From assembly GCA_016874005.1 (NCBI GenBank), contig VGVQ01000011.1, positions 1 to 64,000 on the forward strand: 64,000 nt of DNA, given 5' to 3'. The position numbers and the translations under genes were made by a program. Under the pieces are notes generated by a model, which was given only the letters and a program-made list of their open reading frames with translations, made no database searches and was not told the origin of the DNA. The DNA comes from Gemmatimonadota bacterium. Lineage in GTDB: Bacteria > Gemmatimonadota > Gemmatimonadetes > Gemmatimonadales > GWC2-71-9. This document shows positions 26,807-39,406 of this stretch, one piece after another; within the stretch, counting starts at the first letter, position 1; every line of letters starts with the position of its first letter.

Positions 26807-28045
26807 TCACTCGTGGCGAAGGGCCTCGACTGGATCCATTCTGGCCGCCCGGTTGGCGGGGTAGAGACCGAACCCGAGCCCGATCGCGATCGACACCACG
26901 ACCGCGGCGGCCGCGCTCCAGAGGGGAGGACGGGCGTCGATGGCCAGGCCGGCTTTCATCACTTCGCCCATCCCGAGTCCCACCAGAATCCCGATGGACC
27001 CGCCCACCAGGGTGAGCGTCGCGGCCTCGACGAGAAACTGCCAGAGGCTCTCCTGCCGGGTGGCCCCCAAGGCCTTGCGGGTGCCGATCTCACGGGTCCG
27101 GCTGGTCACGGATACCATCATGATGGCCATCACTCCAATCCCACCGACCAGCAGCGAAACCCCCGAAAGCGCGATCATGACCAGGAAGAACGCGCCGGTC
27201 AGCCGGTCGACCATCTGCAGCATCTGATCCTGGGTGATCGTGTCGAAGGTGTTCGGCAGCCCGGGCCGCAAGCCCCGGAATCGGCGGAGTGCCACGGTCG
27301 CCTGGTCGCGGACGTCGCCGACGGAGACCGAGAGGTCGCCCAACACCACCACGAACAGCTCGCGGGTCTCGTCGAATCGGAACGAACCCTTGGCCATTCG
27401 GTAGGGGACGAAGGCTCCGGTCGTGGCCCCGGGTTGCCGGAAAGCGTTGTCGGGTGGGTGCCAGATCCCGATCACCTGGAGGGCCCGGTTGCCCATCCGG
27501 ACGTATCGGCCGACCGGGTCGAGTCGCCCGAAGATCGAACGGGCCACGTCCGACGCCAGGATGGTCACCGGCGCGCCGGTTCGGACCTCGGACGGCGCGA
27601 ACAGCCGACCGGCGAGCAGGGTTCCGCCCTGAAGTTCGATGAAGCGTTCGTCGCTGCCCCAGACTTCGGTGATCTGAGTCCGGCTGTCCTCGAATTCGAT
27701 TCGACTGGAGAAGCGGCACCACAACGCGGCGTGCCGGACCAAGGGGGCCCGAGCGATCGCGGCCGCGTCGTTCTCGGTCAGCACCGGGCGAATCCGGACC
27801 TCGTAGGGCGGGTTGCTCGGGTCGAACGGCGTGGCGCCGAACCATCGCATCACGTAGAAGACGTTGGGGACGGCGGCGTTGACGGCGTTGAAGACCTGGG
27901 TGCGAATGCCCTCGACGATGGAGGCCATCGTCATTACCGTGGCGACTCCGATCACCACCCCCAGGATCGTGAGGGTCGAACGGAGCTTGTTGACCCGGAG
28001 CGATTCCAGCGCGATCAGGACGCCTTCGTCGATGTTACGAAGCAT
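26807..28045 (-). CDS. MacB/FtsX-type ABC permease (type B, second copy)
   Basis: A 412-residue permease: one N-terminal transmembrane helix (STLTILGVVIGVATVMTMASIVEGI, about 22-46), a large periplasmic MacB_PCD domain to about 280, and three C-terminal helices ending in YPANRAARMDPVEALRHE. The coupling segment SRTREIGTRKALGAT is typical of FtsX. It is the paralogue of the gene at 29369-30640; both share EG(V)xIALES at the start and FF-LVM-AL-V-LLVGG near the third helix. It lies 4 nt after the previous permease and shares the ATPase at 31878-32582. Confidence 0.9.
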   Translation of the reverse strand: MLRNIDEGVLIALESLRVNKLRSTLTILGVVIGVATVMTMASIVEGIRTQVFNAVNAAVPNVFYVMRWFGATPFDPSNPPYEVRIRPVLTENDAAAIARAPLVRHAALWCRFSSRIEFEDSRTQITEVWGSDERFIELQGGTLLAGRLFAPSEVRTGAPVTILASDVARSIFGRLDPVGRYVRMGNRALQVIGIWHPPDNAFRQPGATTGAFVPYRMAKGSFRFDETRELFVVVLGDLSVSVGDVRDQATVALRRFRGLRPGLPNTFDTITQDQMLQMVDRLTGAFFLVMIALSGVSLLVGGIGVMAIMMVSVTSRTREIGTRKALGATRQESLWQFLVEAATLTLVGGSIGILVGLGMGEVMKAGLAIDARPPLWSAAAAVVVSIAIGLGFGLYPANRAARMDPVEALRHE

Positions 28046-28049
28046 GACG

Positions 28050-29294
28050 CTACTCGGCCCGCATGGCGGTGATCGGGTCGAGTCGGGCAGCCCGGGTTGC
28101 GGGATAGACGCCGAACCCGATCCCGGTGCCGGCCCCCAGGAGCAGCGAGACCGCCACGGACCAGGCGGTGACCTTGGCCGGGAGCGGGGTCGCCACGGCG
28201 ATCAGCTGCGCGAAGCCGGCCCCGAACGCCACGCCGAGGAGGCCGCCTAACGTAGCCAAGGCGACCGACTCGACCAGGAATTGCCGGCGAATGTCCCGGC
28301 GCCGGGCCCCCAACGACTTTCGGATCCCGATTTCTCGGGTTCGCTCCTGGACCGCCATCAACATGATGTTCATGATCACGATCCCGCCAACCAGGATCCC
28401 GATCGCCACCACGGCCGGCACCACCGCGAACAGCACCCCGGTCAGGCTGGTCCAGAACGCGATCAGGGCATCCGCCTTGTCGACGGCGAAGTCGTTTTCC
28501 TCGCGAGGCCGCAGTTGGTGGGCGCGTCGCATCGCCTCCTCGGCCCGGGCCATGGCCGCGGGAACCTCGGCGGCGGTGTGCATCTTGACCGATACGGTCG
28601 TGGTGAGACGCCGTCCGAACAGCGTCTCGAACACCGTCATCGGAAGGAGCACGAAGGTATCGAGCGACTGGCCGAGGGTCTTCCCCTTGGGCGCGATCAC
28701 CCCCTTGACTCGGACCGGCAGGCGGGCCACGTGGATGGTTTTGCCAACGGCCCGGGCGGGGTCGTCGAAGAGTTGGGTGGCCACTTCGTGGCCGATCACC
28801 GCCAGGTACCGCCGCTCCCGAACATCGGGGTCCGCGAGGGCGTCGCCGGCGACGAACCCGTAATCGTAGACCACCTGGTACTCCGGGGTGATGCCGAAGG
28901 TGATCACGTTCGGCATGCTCCGGCCGGCGTGGGCCACCTCCACGGCGGGGGTCGGCCACCCGGTCTGGAGGGCAACCGCCTTGGCATCGGGCAGCGCGGC
29001 CCGGACCGCCGCCGCGTCGTCCAACGAGACCAACGGCCGTTTGTTCATCCGGACCACGTCCTGGTCCGAAAGCATCGCCATCTCGATCGGCATCCAACGG
29101 ATCTGGAACGAGTTGGTGCCGACCATGGCTTCGGTCAGGTTGACCCGGACGTAGGCGTTCATGCCTTGGATGATGGCGACCACCGCGACCAGGAACGCCA
29201 CCGACACCACGATCCCGAGCACGGTGAAGAACGACCGGAGCTTGGCGGTCCGGATCGAATCCAGGGCGAGGCGGATGGCTTCGCGGTAGTGCAC
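28050..29294 (-). CDS. MacB/FtsX-type ABC permease (type A, second copy)
   Basis: A 414-residue FtsX-fold permease from GTG 29294 (HYREAIRLALDSIRTAKLRSFFTVLG...), chosen because the family begins there; the open frame upstream does not resemble the family. It has the usual four-helix topology with a large periplasmic domain between helices 1 and 2, the coupling motif ERTREIGIRKSLGARRRDI, and the end YPATRAARLDPITAMRAE. It is closest to the gene at 30637-31878, sharing IVIMNIMLMAV-ERTREIG and a long LRP..EN-F stretch before helix 2. A gap of 74 nt separates it from the upstream permease. Confidence 0.9.
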   Translation of the reverse strand: MHYREAIRLALDSIRTAKLRSFFTVLGIVVSVAFLVAVVAIIQGMNAYVRVNLTEAMVGTNSFQIRWMPIEMAMLSDQDVVRMNKRPLVSLDDAAAVRAALPDAKAVALQTGWPTPAVEVAHAGRSMPNVITFGITPEYQVVYDYGFVAGDALADPDVRERRYLAVIGHEVATQLFDDPARAVGKTIHVARLPVRVKGVIAPKGKTLGQSLDTFVLLPMTVFETLFGRRLTTTVSVKMHTAAEVPAAMARAEEAMRRAHQLRPREENDFAVDKADALIAFWTSLTGVLFAVVPAVVAIGILVGGIVIMNIMLMAVQERTREIGIRKSLGARRRDIRRQFLVESVALATLGGLLGVAFGAGFAQLIAVATPLPAKVTAWSVAVSLLLGAGTGIGFGVYPATRAARLDPITAMRAE

Positions 29295-29368
29295 GGCGGG
29301 GAATCTAGCCCGGCACGTTGGGGGAGGCCGGTGGCGACGATCGGCTACCGATGAGCCCGCCGCCGGGG

Positions 29369-30636
29369 CTACTCGTAGCGGAGCGCGTCGACCGGGTCGA
29401 GACGGGCCGCCTTTCGGGCGGGATAGAGGCCGAAGAAGATGCCGGTGACCGCGCTGGCCGCCACGGCCGCCACGACCGACCACAGCGGTACCGCGGCCGG
29501 GATCGGCGAGAACCGATTGACCGCCCAGGCGATCGAGCCGCCGAACGCCATCCCGATGGTTCCGCCCAGCAGGGTCAGGGTCGCGGCCTCGATCAGGAAC
29601 TGGAACATGATCTCGCGCCGGGTGGCCCCGAGCGCTTTGCGGACCCCGATCTCCCGGGTCCGCTCGGTCACCGAGATCATCATGATCGCCACCACCCCGA
29701 CGCCGCCGACCAGGAGACCCACGCTGGAGAGCGCCAGCATCACCAGGAAGAATCCGCCGGTGACCTTGTTGTACACTTCCATCATCTTGTCCTGGGTCAC
29801 CACCGAGAAATTGTTCTCCTGGCTCGGCTTGAGGCCACGCTTGACGCGGAGCGCGGTGATCACCCGGTCCTGGGCGTCCACGACGGTGGTCGAATCGTCC
29901 GGCTTGACGATCAGGAACAGCCCGCCCCGCCAGTAGTCGGCCGCCTTGGAGAAGGTCGAGTGCGGCATCACGGCGATCGGCGCGGTGTCGGAGCCGCTGA
30001 ACAGGCTCGCCGCCTCCGCGTATACCCCAACGACGGTGTAGGGAATCCCGAACAGCTTCACCAGCCGGCCGAGCGGGTCGGTGCCCGGGAACAGCTGCTC
30101 GGCCAGCTTGTCGTTGATGATCGCGACGTAGCTGCTGGCGGCGTCCTCGATCTCGGTGAACGCCCGGCCGCTGATGATCTGGCCGCCGGCCGACTTGATC
30201 AGATTGGGGGTCGCCCCGACGATGGCGATCGAGCTCACGCTGTTCAGTCCGGCCGAAGCCGGCCCGTTCGTCTCCTCGCGCCAGGCCACTTCCGCGATGC
30301 CCGGAACCCGCCGGAGCAGCCGGCCTTCGTCCACCGACACCCAGGGATTGCGGTCCCAGGGTTGCTCTGATCCGTCGTCGATGTTGACGCCGCCATGGAA
30401 ATGGCGCATCACCATGAACGTCTTGGGACCGGCCTGCTCCAGCATCCCGGTCACCGCCTTGTTGATGCCCGTGATCATCGAGGCCATGGCGATGACCACC
30501 ATCACTCCGATGGCGACACCGAGGATGGTCAGGGCCGCCCGCGCTTTGCTGACCCGAATCGACTCGAGGGCGATGCCGACGCCCTCGGTGATCCGAGCCG
30601 GATCGAGCAGCGAAACCCGGGCGAGTCGACGGCGAG

Positions 30637-30640
<4 letters not shown>
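29369..30640 (-). CDS. MacB/FtsX-type ABC permease (type B, first copy)
   Basis: A 423-residue permease from ATG 30640, which overlaps the stop of the upstream permease by 4 nt. Helix 1 (AALTILGVAIGVMVVIAMASMITGI) is preceded by about 35 residues including RVSLLDPARITEGVGIALES. The MacB_PCD periplasmic domain follows, then three helices. The motif ERTREIGVRKALGATRREI and the end YPARKAARLDPVDALRYE are conserved. It is the paralogue of 26807-28045. It probably pairs with the type A permease at 30637-31878 to form a heterodimer. Confidence 0.9.
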
Positions 30641-31877
<1,237 letters not shown>

Positions 31878-31878
<1 letters not shown>

Positions 31879-32582
31879 CAGGCGGCCCGGGTTCGATCCT
31901 GGCGGAGGTCGCTCGCGATCCGGCCGTCGCGCAGGGTCACCACCCGATCGGCGTGGGCGGCGATCTCGGCCTCGTGGGTCACCAGCACGATGGTCTGCCC
32001 TTGGGTCTGGAGCCGGTCGAACACCCTCATCACGTCGGCGCTGGTGGTGCTGTCGAGGTTACCGGTTGGCTCGTCGGCGAGCAGAATGGCCGGTTCGTTG
32101 ACGAGCGCCCGGGCAATCGCAACCCGCTGCCGTTGGCCGCCCGACAGCTCGTTCGGCCTGTGGTCCATTCGATTGCCGAGGCCGACCCGTTCCAGGGCTC
32201 GGCGGGCCCGATCGCGGCGGTCCCGACCCCCGACCCCGCCGTAGACGAGCGGCAGCTCGACGTTCTGCAGCGCGGTGGCTCGCGGCAGCAGGTTGAAGGT
32301 CTGGAACACGAACCCGATCTCTCGGTTGCGGATCCGCGCCAAGGCATCGTCGGAGAGGCGGCTCACCTCCTGGCCGGCCAGCCAGTACTCGCCGGAGGTC
32401 GGCGTGTCGAGGCAGCCGAGCACGTTCATCATCGTCGATTTCCCGGAGCCAGACGGCCCCATGATCGCGACGTACTCGTTGCGGCGAATCTCCAGGGACA
32501 CTCCCCGGAGGGCCTGGATTCGCTCGGCCCCCATCTGGTACTCGCGAACGAGGTCGACGACGTGAATGACCAGATCGCTCAC
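31878..32582 (-). CDS. MacB/LolD-type ABC transporter ATPase
   Basis: A 234-residue ATPase, the only one in the operon, so it presumably powers all four permeases. Walker [10 protein letters not shown] at 42-50, Q-loop in FVFQTFNLL, signature LSGGQRQR, Walker [13 protein letters not shown] and the H-loop VTHE are intact. [27 protein letters not shown]-type text is characteristic of the MacB/LolD/FtsE group. It overlaps the adaptor gene by 4 nt upstream and the permease gene by 1 nt downstream. Confidence 0.95.
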
Positions 32583-33841
32583 GGCCGGGTGCCCGTTTTG
32601 GCGTCCTTGGCCTGACGCACCCGAGTCGAGTCTTTCATGTCTCGGACGGCCTGGTACGGTCCCGCCACGATCGAATCGCCCGGGCGGAGACCGTCGAGTA
32701 CCTCGAAGAACTCGTCGCCGGCGATGCCAACCTTCACGGCGCGGAAAGTGGCGATGCCGTTGGCGACGACGAAGACCCCCTCGCGGTCCTTCTCCTTCTT
32801 CGCCGCCGCGCTCTCGGCGGGCTTGAGTTCGTTCGGCAACTCTTCGTGCTGTCGGACCGTGAGGGCGATGATCGGGATCGCCACCGCGTTCGATCGGGTA
32901 TCGGTTACCACCCGGGCCGTCGCCGACAGATCGGGTCGAATCCCGGCCGGCGGACTGTCCAGGATGACCTCGACGTCGAAATCGACCGCCCGGTCGGTGC
33001 TGCTGCCCGACTGCGTCGATCCCGCGACCGTGGCCGCGTTCGAGATCTTGGTGACTCGACCGGCGAAGGCGCTGTCCTGGAAGGCGTCGATCGTGACCTC
33101 GACGGAGTCGCCGAGGTGGACCTTGACCACGTCGGTCTCATCGACCTTCACCTTGGCGATGATCTTGCCGAGATCCGCGATGGTCATCAAGCGACCGGTT
33201 TCCCGGGAGAAGGTCCCGGGAACGGCGACCTCGCCAACCTCCACGGGCAGACGGACGACCCGGCCGTTGATCGGCGAAACGATGCGGGTCTTCGCCAGCT
33301 GGTCCCGGGCCTCGGACAGCGAGCCGCGAGCTTGGTCGACGTTGGCCTGGGCCGCGTTGAAGGTCGCCACCGCGACGTCGAACTGCTGCTGCGCCTGTTC
33401 GACCTGCTCCTGGGAGACCAGCGCCGCGTTGATCTTGCGCATTTCGGTCCACCGGTCGAGCTGTCGCTTGAGTTGGTCGCGATTGGTTTGGGCCTGGACC
33501 AAGGCCGCCTGGTTGGAGGCCAGGAGTCCCTCGAGCCGCTTGACCGACGACTGGTATTGGGCTGGGTCGATCTGCACCAAGAATTGACCCTGTTTGACCA
33601 AATCGCCCTCCTTGACTCCGAGCTGGACGATCCGGCCGGTGATATCGGCGCTGATATCGACCTGAGCGTCGGCCTCGATCTTCCCGCTGGCCGTGACCAC
33701 CGCGAGCAGGTCGCGATTGCCGACCTGTTCGAGCTTGACCTCGGTCGCTTTGCCGTCGCGCCAGGCCGCCGTGAGCACCGCGGCGGCGGAAAGGCCAACG
33801 ATCAGGAGTGCGGCGAGCCCGAACTTGGTGCGTTTCGACAT
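32579..33841 (-). CDS. MacA-like periplasmic adaptor (HlyD family)
   Basis: A 420-residue membrane-fusion protein that bridges inner-membrane transporter and TolC channel. The N-terminal anchor is [21 protein letters not shown] (about 7-27). Biotinyl-lipoyl halves flank a coiled-coil hairpin (about 100-190: [16 protein letters not shown]..., [19 protein letters not shown]). The beta-barrel and membrane-proximal domains follow, with a Lys/Glu-rich insertion near 350 ([11 protein letters not shown]). The order adaptor-ATPase-permease matches macAB-type operons. The substrate (macrolide, lipid, peptide or siderophore) cannot be told. Confidence 0.92.
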   Translation of the reverse strand: MSKRTKFGLAALLIVGLSAAAVLTAAWRDGKATEVKLEQVGNRDLLAVVTASGKIEADAQVDISADITGRIVQLGVKEGDLVKQGQFLVQIDPAQYQSSVKRLEGLLASNQAALVQAQTNRDQLKRQLDRWTEMRKINAALVSQEQVEQAQQQFDVAVATFNAAQANVDQARGSLSEARDQLAKTRIVSPINGRVVRLPVEVGEVAVPGTFSRETGRLMTIADLGKIIAKVKVDETDVVKVHLGDSVEVTIDAFQDSAFAGRVTKISNAATVAGSTQSGSSTDRAVDFDVEVILDSPPAGIRPDLSATARVVTDTRSNAVAIPIIALTVRQHEELPNELKPAESAAAKKEKDREGVFVVANGIATFRAVKVGIAGDEFFEVLDGLRPGDSIVAGPYQAVRDMKDSTRVRQAKDAKTGTRP

Positions 33842-33859
33842 GGCGTTGTGTTTCCCGCG

Positions 33860-35398
33860 TCAGCGGAGTGAACGGCCGACCGCGAGCTCGAGCGCCGCGA
33901 TGGCCTTGTGGTATTCGTAGACCGCGTTGACGTAGTCGCCCTCGGCCCGCTGAACGTTATTCTGGGCGTCGGAGACTTCCAGGGCGCTCCCGCTGCCCAG
34001 CCGGTAACGATCCTGGGCCAACCGAAGCTGATCGCGGGCGGCGTCGCGGTTGTCGCCCTGGACGGCGATGGCGCGATAGGCGGTTTGGAGGGCCAAGTGC
34101 CGGGCTTGGACGTCGGTGCGGACCCGGAGCGCCTGGGCCCGAACGCTCTCCCGGAGGTCGTCGCGTTGGGCCCGCGCCTGGGCGACGTTGAGGTTGCGCT
34201 GGAAGCCGTCGAAGATCGGCAGGGAAACCTGAACCGAGGCGGTGAATGGCCGCGAGGTGAAGTTGAACGGAAACACGCTGTTGCGCTTGAGAATCTGCGA
34301 CTCGATCTCGGGCAGCAGCTTGTTGCCGGTGGCATCGAGACCGAGGACCGACTTGCAGTCGACCGTGCCGACCCCGGGAACGCCCCCGATCCCACCTCCA
34401 GGGAGACTCGACACCAACGAGTTCTGGAAGTCGCAGTTAGGCAGGCCCCCTTGGGCCGAACTCAGTGCCCGTCCCAGCAGGACCGAGGTGTTGGTAAACT
34501 CCTGAGTGAAGCCGTTCCACCCCGCCGAGAGACTCAAGGAGGGGAGATAGCGGCTGCGCTGTGACTTGAGGAGCCAGCCCGCCGACGACTCACGGGCCCG
34601 GGCGGCCCGGACGGCCGGGTTCTGCTCGGCGGCGATCCCGAGCAGTTGGTCGAGACGCCAGGTCGGCTCGACCACCGGGAACGAGTCGGGGAGGCCAACC
34701 GATTCGATGTCGGTGGGGGCGTCGATTCCGATTCGCCGGTAGAGCTCGAGCTTGGCTTCGTTCTCGGCCTGCCGAGCCCGGAGCAGGGACACGTCGGACT
34801 GGCCCTTCTGAACCTGGGCCTGCTTGACGTCGAGGATGGTCGCCTGGCCGACTCGGTTGCGGGCCTGGGCGAGGGCAAGGAAGTCGGCGTTTCGGGCCAC
34901 CTGCTGCCTGGCTACGTCGGCTTGGGCCGCTGCCTGCAGCGCGGTGAGGTACTGGAATACCACCTCGTAGCGCAAGCCCACCAGGGCGTTGTTGATTTCC
35001 TCGCTCACGGCGTTCTGGGCGGCTTTCTGTTGGCCCGGAGCCGAGAGCGTCGTGCCGGAGAGGGTCCAGTCGACCTGCACCCCGTAGCCCGAGTTGATCG
35101 ATGGCGACGACTGGTTGAACAGCGAGCCGCCGAATGTCGCCGAGCCCGATCCGGTGTAGCCCAGGTTGCCTCCGACCGAGAGCGAGGGAACGAGCATGTT
35201 CCCGTAGGCGTTTCTGACCGCCCACCGCGCCGCGCCGGCATCGTTGAGCGTCTGTCGGTAGGTTGGGCTCATCCGCTGGGCCTGGTCGAGCGCCTGCGCC
35301 AGCGACAACGTGGAGGTCGGGGCCGGCCGGGCCGGCGCCTGACCCGCGATCGATCGAGCAGCCCCGAGCATCAGGCCGACGATGGCCAAAACCTTCAT
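33860..35398 (-). CDS. TolC family outer-membrane efflux channel
   Basis: A 512-residue outer-membrane factor from ATG 35398, which opens a signal peptide (VLAIVGLMLGAARSIAGQ) and has AAAGGA-like purines 9 nt upstream. Two long repeats of helices and strands are visible (LSLAQALDQAQRMSPTYRQTLNDAGAARWAVRNAYG early and LDQLLGIAAEQNPAVRAARARESSAGWLLKSQRSRYLPSLSLSAGW in the second half). A Gly/Cys-containing insertion near 350-380 (including GGGIGGVPG) is unusual. It is the first gene of the exporter operon and is followed by the adaptor 18 nt later. Confidence 0.92.
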   Translation of the reverse strand: MKVLAIVGLMLGAARSIAGQAPARPAPTSTLSLAQALDQAQRMSPTYRQTLNDAGAARWAVRNAYGNMLVPSLSVGGNLGYTGSGSATFGGSLFNQSSPSINSGYGVQVDWTLSGTTLSAPGQQKAAQNAVSEEINNALVGLRYEVVFQYLTALQAAAQADVARQQVARNADFLALAQARNRVGQATILDVKQAQVQKGQSDVSLLRARQAENEAKLELYRRIGIDAPTDIESVGLPDSFPVVEPTWRLDQLLGIAAEQNPAVRAARARESSAGWLLKSQRSRYLPSLSLSAGWNGFTQEFTNTSVLLGRALSSAQGGLPNCDFQNSLVSSLPGGGIGGVPGVGTVDCKSVLGLDATGNKLLPEIESQILKRNSVFPFNFTSRPFTASVQVSLPIFDGFQRNLNVAQARAQRDDLRESVRAQALRVRTDVQARHLALQTAYRAIAVQGDNRDAARDQLRLAQDRYRLGSGSALEVSDAQNNVQRAEGDYVNAVYEYHKAIAALELAVGRSLR

Positions 35399-35737
35399 CG
35401 CGGAACGTCCTTTCCCAGATTTCCAACGGAGACGTGCGGTTGTACGGGCCGTTGTTTTCGTAGGTTTCATATTGAGACGGTCATTTGGTAACGGGTTGAA
35501 TTCGCTTGGCTTAGGCATCGACATTCCGGCGGTTCAAGGTGAGCGCCCGTACCACGGTGATGCCTGCTACCTTGCAAGACCCGGTGCCGCACTGTTGCCA
35601 CAAAGGTAACTCATTGCGGTGAAGATGCTTAGGCAGATGGAGCCGAGGGGCCCGCTTGGGGCGGGCGTCCCGGACGCGGGAACGGTTGTCCCGGCCTCGG
35701 CACAGGGGCCGATCGGAGGCGGAGTGTCGAGATCAGC
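35399..35737. other. Divergent intergenic region between the exporter operon and the NtrY-like kinase
   Basis: These 339 bp separate two divergent genes and must hold both promoters. The part nearest the exporter (35440-35515) is clearly AT-richer than its surroundings. No pair of -35 and -10 boxes is convincing enough to call. A 6-bp GC hairpin (GCCCGC at 35650-35655, GCGGGC at 35661-35666) lies on the kinase side. CTTAGGC occurs twice, at 35510 and 35628. No small gene was found. Confidence 0.5.
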
Positions 35738-38700
35738 ATGAGCGAGGAAGGACGCGACGACCGGCCGATGGTCTGGCGGTGGTGGCTCTTGGCGCTGGTC
35801 CTGTCCGTCGCCGCCGCCGCCGAGTGGGGTCGGCTGCCCGGGCCGGGGCCGGCGGCTGCCGCAACCGTGGTGCTCCTGGTCGTGGCGGTGCTGGGTTGGC
35901 GGGCGAGTTGGTGGGGACGGCTGCTGGCGGTGGTGGCTGGGCTGGCGGCGGCCGGCCTAACGACGACCCAGTGGCAGCTCCATCGCGCCTCGGCCGCCTG
36001 GCCGGAGGTTCGAGAAAGCCTCGTGGCCGGGGCGGCCGATCGATGGGCTGGCGAACTCAAGGATGCCAGGGAACTGGTGGCCGGGCTGACGGCCGCGGCG
36101 GAAGAGACGGACTCGATCGACCGCCGCGCGGCGTTCGCGCTGGTGGCGGGGCTGACCGAGCGGACCGAGGGCGAAACCGGGCTGGTGGTCGTCGACGCCG
36201 ACGGGACCCCCTACGTCTGGGGTGGTCGAGTGCGCGAGCTCCCGGAGGCCGCCGGCGATTCGATCGCCTTTCGAGGCGACTCCCCGTACCTCGCGGTCCT
36301 CGAATCGCGCCGGCCGCTCCGGTCGGGCAGGGTGGCCGTCGCGACGGTGCTGTTGGCGGCCGACTCGGCGGTGCCCGATGGCGACCGGTCCCTGGCGAGC
36401 CGTTTCGAACGGCGGACCGGCGTCGGTCTGGCCATCCTCCCGCCCGGCCTGGCCCCCGACACCTCCGACGTCTTCGACTACATGGAGCCGACCTCGCGTG
36501 GGCTGCGGCTGTTGTTCAGCGTCCAACTGATCCCGCCGACGCAGCGGGGGTATCTGGAACGGATCGATCGTCGCGGGGTCCTTCGGGTGGCGGCCGCCAT
36601 CGCGGTGGTGCTCCTCCTGGCGATGGCGGTGGCGCCGCGCGGCTGGCCGCGGTTCGTGGTACTGGCGCTTCCGGCGCTGTTCGCCACCCGGGCCTCGTTA
36701 GGCGATCCCCTCGGCTTTCCGGTTCTCTTTTCACCGGCCACCTTCTTCGATCCCCTGCTCGGTCCCGCCTCGGAAGCGGCGGGTCCGTTGCTTCTCATCA
36801 GCGCCTTCGCGGTGGTGGCCGCCATCGCGTGGCTCGGGGCCGGACGGGTGACGGGGTGGTGGGGAGCACCGATCGCCTTGCTGCTGCTGGTCGCGGCGCC
36901 CTATCTGGTCAGCCGGCTGGGCCGGGGTATTCAGCTGCCGGCCACCGGGGCGACCGGCTTCACCTGGCTCGCCTGGCAACTCACGGTTTTCCTGGTGGCC
37001 GCCGCATTGATCCTGATCGCGGCGGGTCTCCTTCCGAGGCGCTCCGGCTCCCGGTGGACCGCGCTCCTCGGGGCGGCCGGCGCGGTGCTGGCCGCCGTGG
37101 TTGGGCTGCTGATCTGGAACGCCCGGTTCGGGTGGGCCGATTGGTATCCGCTGCTGTGGGCCGGGTCGCTGGGCCTGGTGGTCTGGCCCGGCCGGCGACC
37201 CTGGATCGTGCTGGGATCGGGCATCGCGGTCGGGAGCGCGGCCGCCCTGATGGTCTGGGGCGCCGAGGTGGAGGCGCGGGTGGCGGCCGGCAGGGCGGAC
37301 TTGGGGAGGCTGGGCGCCCGGGCCGAGCCGCTGGCCGTCCCGCTGTTGGAGGCGTTTCTCGACCGGGCCACGGCGGGGCCGGCACCGCTGTCGACTTCCG
37401 AGCTGTTCGCCTTGTGGCGGGCCTCACCGTTGTCCCGGCACGGCTTCCCGTCGGCGTTAGGCATATGGACGGCCGCCGGCGAGCCCCGGGTCTCGCTCCG
37501 CCTGGCGGAACTCGATCTCCCCGACAGTCTGGTCGGCCGGCTGGTCCGATCGCTGGATTCGACCGGCCGCCAGATTGCGCCGCTGCAGCGGATTCCCGCC
37601 GTTCACTACCTGGCGATGGCTCGGCTCGACGCCGGCGCCGTGCTGGCGGTGGGCCTCGGTCCCCGGACCGCGTTGGTCCCGCCGGCCCGCCTGGGCCGGG
37701 TACTGCAACCGATATCGGCGCCGGCGCTGTATCGGCTCACCTTGGCGCCAACCGGATCGACCGAGCAGCCCCACGACGGAGTGACCCTGTGGCGGCGGAT
37801 CGACTGGACCGCCCGAGGGAGCCGAACCGTGGCGATGGCGGACGGAGCGCGTGACGTCGCCGGGGTGGTCGAACTGGGCAGGCCCGTCGGCTTGTTCGTC
37901 CGGGGCGCCCTCCTGGTCGTGCTGGATTGCCTCGTCTTGCTCCTCCTCGCCGCGCTCGCCGACTGGATGGCCCGAGGACGGGTCGAACGTCCCGGGTGGT
38001 GGCCGGACCCGAAGGCCTTTCGGACCAGGATCGCGGTCGCGTTAGGCGCCTTCTTCCTGATCCCGGCCGCCGGCTTCGCGCTGCTCAACATCGTCGAACT
38101 GTCCCGCGACGGGCAGGGGCGGCGCGACCTGATGATCGCCCAGACGCTCCGCGATGCCGCACCGAGCACCACGCTCTCGCTGGCCGGAGGGATCGATCTC
38201 GACCGGGTGCTCGATGGCCTCGCCGAGCGGGTCGACGCCAACCTGGCCCTCTACAAGTACGGCCTCCTCACCGCCTCCAGCGGAGCCGGGGTGTTCGAGG
38301 ATTTCAGCGTGGTCGATCCGCTGATCGACCCGCGGGTGTTTCAGCGGATGCAATTCGACAACGAACTGGCGGCGGTCACGGCGGGCCCGTCACCGGCGGT
38401 CCCCAGTCGGATCGGGGTCCGGGCGGTTCGGCTGCCGACCGGCGACCCGGCGATGCTGGCGTCGCCGCAACCGCTCGGTGATCCCGAGATCGCGGCCCAG
38501 CAGCGGGACCTGGCCTATGGTCTCGCGCTGGCGGTGGTCATCGGCCTGGCCGCGGCGTTGGTCGGCGCCCAGTGGTCGGCGCGGGCGCTGTCCCGTCCGG
38601 TGGCCGACCTCCGCGACGCGGCACTGGCGTTCGGTCAGGGCCATCCGTTGCCAGAGCCGCGGAGCGAGCCACCGCCGGAGCTCCAACCGGTCTTCGGGGC

Positions 38701-39406
38701 GCTCTCGAAGATGGCCGAAGACATCCGGTCGACCCAGGAGGCCCAGGAGCGGGCGGCTCGGGTCCTGGCGTGGGGCGAGATCGCCAGCCAAGTCGCTCAC
38801 GAGATCAAGAATCCGCTCACCCCGATGCGGCTCGGGATTCAGCACCTGCAGCGGGTCCACCGGGACGGCCGTCCCCTCGGGCCGACCCTCGACGACACCG
38901 CGCGGCGGATCCTCGGGGAGATCGACCGGCTCGATACCATTGCCCGAGCGTTCAGTCGGTTCGCGGCTCCAGCGGAGGGGCGAGGCGGGCCCGAGGCGAC
39001 CGACCTCGAGGCGGTCTGCCGGGAGGTCGTCGATCTCTACGCCTTGGCCCCGGACTCCGGGGTCCGGCTCGAGGTGCGAGGGACCAAGCCAGTGTACGCC
39101 CACGCCGACGAAGTCAAGGAGACGGTGATCAATCTGCTCGAAAACGCGAGGAACGCGAAAGCCAGTTCGATCGTCGTCACGATCGATGGGCCGCGGGTCG
39201 TGATCGCCGACGATGGGGTCGGGATCCCCGCCGATCGGCTGGCCCGCATCTTCGAGCCGCGGTTCTCGACCACGACGAGCGGCTCGGGGCTCGGGCTCGC
39301 GATCGTCAAGAAACTGGTGGAGGGCTGGGGTGCCGCGATCGCGGTGGAGAGCGAGCCGGGGCGGGGCACCCGGGTTCGGATCGACTTCCGGCCGGCGGCT
39401 GCCTAA
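35738..39406 (+). CDS. NtrY-like sensor histidine kinase, very large, polytopic
   Basis: A 1222-residue membrane kinase. It has two N-terminal helices, an extracytoplasmic segment of about 200 residues, a run of some eight to nine helices (about 285-510), a second large periplasmic-type segment, a helix pair (about 725-780), another sensor segment, and a helix leading into HAMP (about 945-1000). The kinase core holds [20 protein letters not shown] with the phospho-accepting His near 1021, then the ATPase motifs ([47 protein letters not shown]). The HEIKNPLTP core and HAMP layout are those of NtrY. No response-regulator gene (NtrX-like) is adjacent. Its stop overlaps the convergent hybrid kinase gene by 4 nt. 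Confidence 0.9.
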   Translation: MSEEGRDDRPMVWRWWLLALVLSVAAAAEWGRLPGPGPAAAATVVLLVVAVLGWRASWWGRLLAVVAGLAAAGLTTTQWQLHRASAAWPEVRESLVAGAADRWAGELKDARELVAGLTAAAEETDSIDRRAAFALVAGLTERTEGETGLVVVDADGTPYVWGGRVRELPEAAGDSIAFRGDSPYLAVLESRRPLRSGRVAVATVLLAADSAVPDGDRSLASRFERRTGVGLAILPPGLAPDTSDVFDYMEPTSRGLRLLFSVQLIPPTQRGYLERIDRRGVLRVAAAIAVVLLLAMAVAPRGWPRFVVLALPALFATRASLGDPLGFPVLFSPATFFDPLLGPASEAAGPLLLISAFAVVAAIAWLGAGRVTGWWGAPIALLLLVAAPYLVSRLGRGIQLPATGATGFTWLAWQLTVFLVAAALILIAAGLLPRRSGSRWTALLGAAGAVLAAVVGLLIWNARFGWADWYPLLWAGSLGLVVWPGRRPWIVLGSGIAVGSAAALMVWGAEVEARVAAGRADLGRLGARAEPLAVPLLEAFLDRATAGPAPLSTSELFALWRASPLSRHGFPSALGIWTAAGEPRVSLRLAELDLPDSLVGRLVRSLDSTGRQIAPLQRIPAVHYLAMARLDAGAVLAVGLGPRTALVPPARLGRVLQPISAPALYRLTLAPTGSTEQPHDGVTLWRRIDWTARGSRTVAMADGARDVAGVVELGRPVGLFVRGALLVVLDCLVLLLLAALADWMARGRVERPGWWPDPKAFRTRIAVALGAFFLIPAAGFALLNIVELSRDGQGRRDLMIAQTLRDAAPSTTLSLAGGIDLDRVLDGLAERVDANLALYKYGLLTASSGAGVFEDFSVVDPLIDPRVFQRMQFDNELAAVTAGPSPAVPSRIGVRAVRLPTGDPAMLASPQPLGDPEIAAQQRDLAYGLALAVVIGLAAALVGAQWSARALSRPVADLRDAALAFGQGHPLPEPRSEPPPELQPVFGALSKMAEDIRSTQEAQERAARVLAWGEIASQVAHEIKNPLTPMRLGIQHLQRVHRDGRPLGPTLDDTARRILGEIDRLDTIARAFSRFAAPAEGRGGPEATDLEAVCREVVDLYALAPDSGVRLEVRGTKPVYAHADEVKETVINLLENARNAKASSIVVTIDGPRVVIADDGVGIPADRLARIFEPRFSTTTSGSGLGLAIVKKLVEGWGAAIAVESEPGRGTRVRIDFRPAAA